Below are positions 31,720 to 34,596 of a stretch of 34,596 nt of DNA, piece by piece. Source of the stretch: Candidatus Omnitrophota bacterium. GTDB lineage: Bacteria > Omnitrophota > Gorgyraeia > Gygaellales > Profunditerraquicolaceae. Location: the NCBI GenBank assembly GCA_028713155.1, contig JAQTPA010000016.1, positions 1 to 34,596 on the forward strand, read 5' to 3'. A program made the position numbers and the translations under genes. Under the pieces are notes generated by a model. The model was given only the letters and a program-made list of their open reading frames with translations. It was not told the origin of the DNA and made no database searches. Positions within the stretch are counted from its first letter, which is position 1. Every line of letters starts with the position of its first letter.

Positions 31720-34596
31720 ATGAAATCGCAAAATAAGAAACCCAAATATTACCTGAACATGGCCGGAGAATTCGTTATAGAAAATTATAACTATTCCAAG
31801 CCCTTCTCTAATTTCTTCCCCGGAATAGCCGGCAGGTATGGCATACCGATGTGGACATTTTATGTTAACCGGGGACAAGCCATTTCCAGCTTCGGAGTCA
31901 GGGATAAGGACCATGCCATATTGGAATTCCTTCCGGCAAATAAAGCCTGGCAGCTGGTGAGCAGCCAGGGATTCCGCACTTTTATTAAGCTAACTTCCAA
32001 AAATAAAACTGTTTTTTATGAACCATTCCATAACGGTTTCAGCAATCTCGGGTATAACTTAACCAATAAAATGCTGGTTAGCCCGGAAGGCCTGGCGCTT
32101 GAAGAGATAAACCATTCCTTAGGCCTGAAAATCAAAGTAGAATATTTTAACATTCCTTCTGATAACTACGCCGGCTTAGTCAGGATTGTTAAGGTTGAAA
32201 ATACCGGCAATAAAGATAAAATTATTGCGCTGGTCGACGGCCTTCCCCAGATAGTCCCCTTTGGGACGAATAATTTCTTTCTTAAAAAAATGTCCCGGAC
32301 TATCGAAGCCTGGATGGCTGTGGAGAACCTTAAGAACAAAGCGCCCTTCTTTCGCCTTAAAGTTGACCCGCTGGACCGGCCGGAAGTCATCCCTATTAAC
32401 GAAGGCAACTTCTCACTGGGTTTTTCTTTTGAAGGAAAGAAGGCAAAGCTGTCCACTGCGATCGTTGACCCTGAAAATATTTTTGGAGAAATTACGGATT
32501 TTTCCTGCCCGATTAATTTTATCAGAAACAAGAATCTAAAGATAAACGCAACAGTAAACAGCAAAGCCCCCTGCGCATTCTCTTTCTTAAATTTTAAGCT
32601 GAAAAAGAATGCAGAAAAGATTTTTTATTCGGTTACCGGGTTTATGCGCAGCCTGGAAACGCTGAATAGTTCTATCCCCAAGATTACTGCCGCCGGATAT
32701 CTCAAGCAGAAAAAAGAGGAAAACAAGAAAACCATCACTGCGTTGACCGATGATATTTTTACCTCTTCTGGCTCCTTAGAATTTGACTTGTATGCGCGAC
32801 AGACGTATTTAGATAACCTGATGCGCGGGGGTTACCCCTTTGCCCTTAAATCCGGCGTGACTTTTTACCTGTATTCCCGTAAACACGGCGACCCTGAGCG
32901 CGACTATAATAAATTCCAGCTTGCGCCTACCTATTTTTCTCAAGGTAACGGCAACTATCGCGATTTAAATCAAAACCGCAGGAGCGACGCCTGGTTTAAT
33001 CCTGAAATAAAAGATGAAAATGTCTTAAGCCTTTTCAATCTAATCCAGCTGGACGGCTTTAACCCCCTGGTGGTTAAAGGCTCTAATTTTATACTCAAAG
33101 ATAAAGAGGGCCTCAAAACAAAATTAAGACCGGCCTGCGGGCAAAAGAATCTGGATAATATAATCTCATTTTTAAATAAACCCTTTACTCCCGGCGAACT
33201 CATCCTATTTCTTGAAGATAACAAAATTAAACTTAATCTTTCTTACGATGAATTTTTAGGCTTAGTTACTTCCTTCTCGTCAAAAACCCATGCGGCTGAG
33301 CATGGCGAAGGTTACTGGAGCGACCACTGGCATTATAACCTTGACCTGCTGGACAGCTACCTGAAGCTCTACCCGGAAAAGTTAAAAGAAATAGTTTTTG
33401 ATAATAAAAGTTTTACTTTTTTTGATAATTCCGAGGTAGTCAGGCCGCGTAACGAAAAATTCCTTCTCTATAACTCTAAAGCCCGCCAGCTGCACGCGGT
33501 CACCTGCGATAATACCAAGAAGGAAATGCTGCGTAAACGTAAAGAGCTTCCCCATATCGTCAGGACACAGTTCGGCCGGGGCGAAATTTATAGCACAACA
33601 CTGGCCAATAAGCTCCTCTGCCTCTTGAGCAATAAGTTCGCCTCGCTTGATCCTTTTGGCGTGGGCGTAGAGATGGAAGCAGACAGGCCAAACTGGTTTG
33701 ATGCGCTTAACGGCCTGCCCGCCCTCTTTGGCTCATCGCTCTGCGAGACATTGGAATTAAAACGCCTGGCGCTTTTTATTAAAGATGCTTTGCAGAAAAC
33801 AGGGCTGGAAAAACTAAGCGTCTGCGAAGAAGTGTACTCTTTCTTAAATAAGCTCAGTGCGCTAACCTCTGAATACCTGAACAGAAGTATCGACGATTAT
33901 AACTGGTGGGACCAAACGCATTCTCTCAAAGAGGATTACCGGCTTGCGACAAAAATGGGAGTAAGCGGAAAAGAGCCGGAGATTACTGCCGCCGAAATAA
34001 CCGGGATTATCGATACTCTGTTAAAAAAGATCGATACCGGTATACTAAAAGCCTGGAGTGATAAAGAAAAGGTTTACTACGGCTATTTCATCAACGAGGC
34101 CGTTGAATATAAGAACTTAAATGAACATTTTATAAAACCGCTTAAGTTTAAACAAACCCGGCTCCCCTTATTTTTAGAGGCCCAGATGCACGCCCTGCGC
34201 CTGGCAGAGAGCGCGGCTCAAGCCAGGCTCATCCACCAAGGGACAAAAAAAAGTTCCCTCTTTGACAAAAAGCTTAAGATGTATAAGGTAACCGCCCCCT
34301 TAAACGCGATGCCCGAAGAAATCGGCAGGTGCCGCGTATTTAGCCCCGGCTGGCTGGAGAATGAATCCGTCTGGCTACATATGGAATATAAGTACCTGCT
34401 GGAACTTTTAAAAGCCGGGTTGGATGAAGAATTTTACGCGGAGTTTAAAAATGCGCTTATACCTTTTCAGAAACCTCAAATTTACGGAAGGAGCATTTTA
34501 GAAAATTCATCATTCCTCGTAAGCAGCGCGTTTAGCGACCCTAAGCTGCACGGAAATGGCTTTGTCGCCCGGCTCTCCGGCTCAACCGCTGAATTC
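31720..34596 (+). CDS. Large cellobiose-phosphorylase-like (GH94-related) protein, 3' end cut
   Basis: An open frame of 959 codons from ATG 31720 to the right edge with no stop. The N-terminus (GEFVIENYNYSKPFSNFFPGI, GIPMWTFYVNRGQAISSFG, GFRTFIKL) matches a family of very large proteins often labelled cellobiose phosphorylase, related to GH94. Further blocks are GNGNYRDLNQNRRSDAWFNP (about 409-428), LIQLDGFNPLVVKG and GYWSDHWHYNLDLLDSYLKLYP (about 531-552), the last from the (alpha/alpha)6-barrel. There is no signal peptide, so it is probably cytoplasmic. The substrate is not predictable from what is seen; known relatives act on beta-glucosides or are untested. It has its own promoter and no partner gene in view. 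Confidence 0.78.
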   Translation, partial: MKSQNKKPKYYLNMAGEFVIENYNYSKPFSNFFPGIAGRYGIPMWTFYVNRGQAISSFGVRDKDHAILEFLPANKAWQLVSSQGFRTFIKLTSKNKTVFYEPFHNGFSNLGYNLTNKMLVSPEGLALEEINHSLGLKIKVEYFNIPSDNYAGLVRIVKVENTGNKDKIIALVDGLPQIVPFGTNNFFLKKMSRTIEAWMAVENLKNKAPFFRLKVDPLDRPEVIPINEGNFSLGFSFEGKKAKLSTAIVDPENIFGEITDFSCPINFIRNKNLKINATVNSKAPCAFSFLNFKLKKNAEKIFYSVTGFMRSLETLNSSIPKITAAGYLKQKKEENKKTITALTDDIFTSSGSLEFDLYARQTYLDNLMRGGYPFALKSGVTFYLYSRKHGDPERDYNKFQLAPTYFSQGNGNYRDLNQNRRSDAWFNPEIKDENVLSLFNLIQLDGFNPLVVKGSNFILKDKEGLKTKLRPACGQKNLDNIISFLNKPFTPGELILFLEDNKIKLNLSYDEFLGLVTSFSSKTHAAEHGEGYWSDHWHYNLDLLDSYLKLYPEKLKEIVFDNKSFTFFDNSEVVRPRNEKFLLYNSKARQLHAVTCDNTKKEMLRKRKELPHIVRTQFGRGEIYSTTLANKLLCLLSNKFASLDPFGVGVEMEADRPNWFDALNGLPALFGSSLCETLELKRLALFIKDALQKTGLEKLSVCEEVYSFLNKLSALTSEYLNRSIDDYNWWDQTHSLKEDYRLATKMGVSGKEPEITAAEITGIIDTLLKKIDTGILKAWSDKEKVYYGYFINEAVEYKNLNEHFIKPLKFKQTRLPLFLEAQMHALRLAESAAQARLIHQGTKKSSLFDKKLKMYKVTAPLNAMPEEIGRCRVFSPGWLENESVWLHMEYKYLLELLKAGLDEEFYAEFKNALIPFQKPQIYGRSILENSSFLVSSAFSDPKLHGNGFVARLSGSTAEF

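Noticed and set aside
32166-32564. Minus-strand frame inside the phosphorylase-like gene
   Set aside because: It is antisense to a clearly conserved coding region; no motif supports it.

Overview
The window reads as a chromosomal stretch of an uncultivated, probably anaerobic and acetogen-like Gram-negative-type bacterium. A Wood-Ljungdahl corrinoid branch (acsC, acsV, a CooC/AcsF-type ATPase, acsD, acsE), a pyrophosphate-type phosphofructokinase, heptose synthesis genes (gmhA, hldE-type) and an NlpD-like lipoprotein together suggest a diderm with LPS-like heptose. Gene content and the small GC-rich palindromes fit candidate phyla such as Omnitrophota. This placement is an inference from general knowledge; no marker phylogeny was run. 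Genes are tightly packed with many ATGA overlaps and nearly all lie on the minus strand.

Minus-strand block 1 (about 13.69 kb down to 1) starts at a strong sigma70-type promoter (13661-13689). It runs rpsU, a TIM-barrel sugar isomerase-like gene, a MEMO/AmrB gene, a DUF1844 gene, a Trm112-like zinc ribbon, aroQ, an M24 peptidase, efp, accB, accC, amaP, PPi-type pfk, gmhA, an hldE-type nucleotidyltransferase, thiD2, thiE, thiC, tRNA-Gly, an NlpD-like lipoprotein and an AAA-type ATPase cut by the left window edge. It mixes translation, fatty-acid precursor, shikimate, glycolytic, heptose and thiamin functions. No riboswitch-sized gap precedes the thiamin genes.

The middle (13.7-17.73 kb) holds tilS and a divergent Wzx-type flippase whose facing promoters sit so close to the start codons that both transcripts look leaderless. 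Next comes a small minus-strand cluster of envelope or signalling genes: a one-helix protein, a four-EF-hand secreted protein, a lone PAS protein and a two-helix membrane protein, closed by an intrinsic terminator. Upstream of this cluster is a CAU-anticodon tRNA with an atypical elbow, followed by two exact-period 70-bp tandem units. Each unit looks like a shrunken copy of that tRNA.

Minus-strand block 2 (25.5 down to 17.77 kb) starts at a good promoter (25475-25503). It encodes a bactofilin fused to an excisionase-type HTH, a second HTH protein with a C-terminal membrane anchor, LarB, a stand-alone FmdE-like protein, then acsC, acsV, cooC/acsF, acsD and acsE. The catalytic CODH/ACS subunits (acsA/acsB) are not in the window. 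Minus-strand block 3 (31.66 down to 25.5 kb) carries gatC, gatA, gatB, ctpA, a divergent polysaccharide deacetylase and tsaD. At the right edge a plus-strand gene for a very large cellobiose-phosphorylase-like protein runs off the window, again from a promoter that implies a leaderless mRNA.

Most interesting items: the tRNA-derived tandem mini-units, the bactofilin-HTH/HTH-TM pair, orphan larB and fmdE with the acs genes, the palindromic repeat that has rewritten the 3' end of thiC where it overlaps tRNA-Gly, the split thiD2/thiE pair, and recurrent leaderless promoters.
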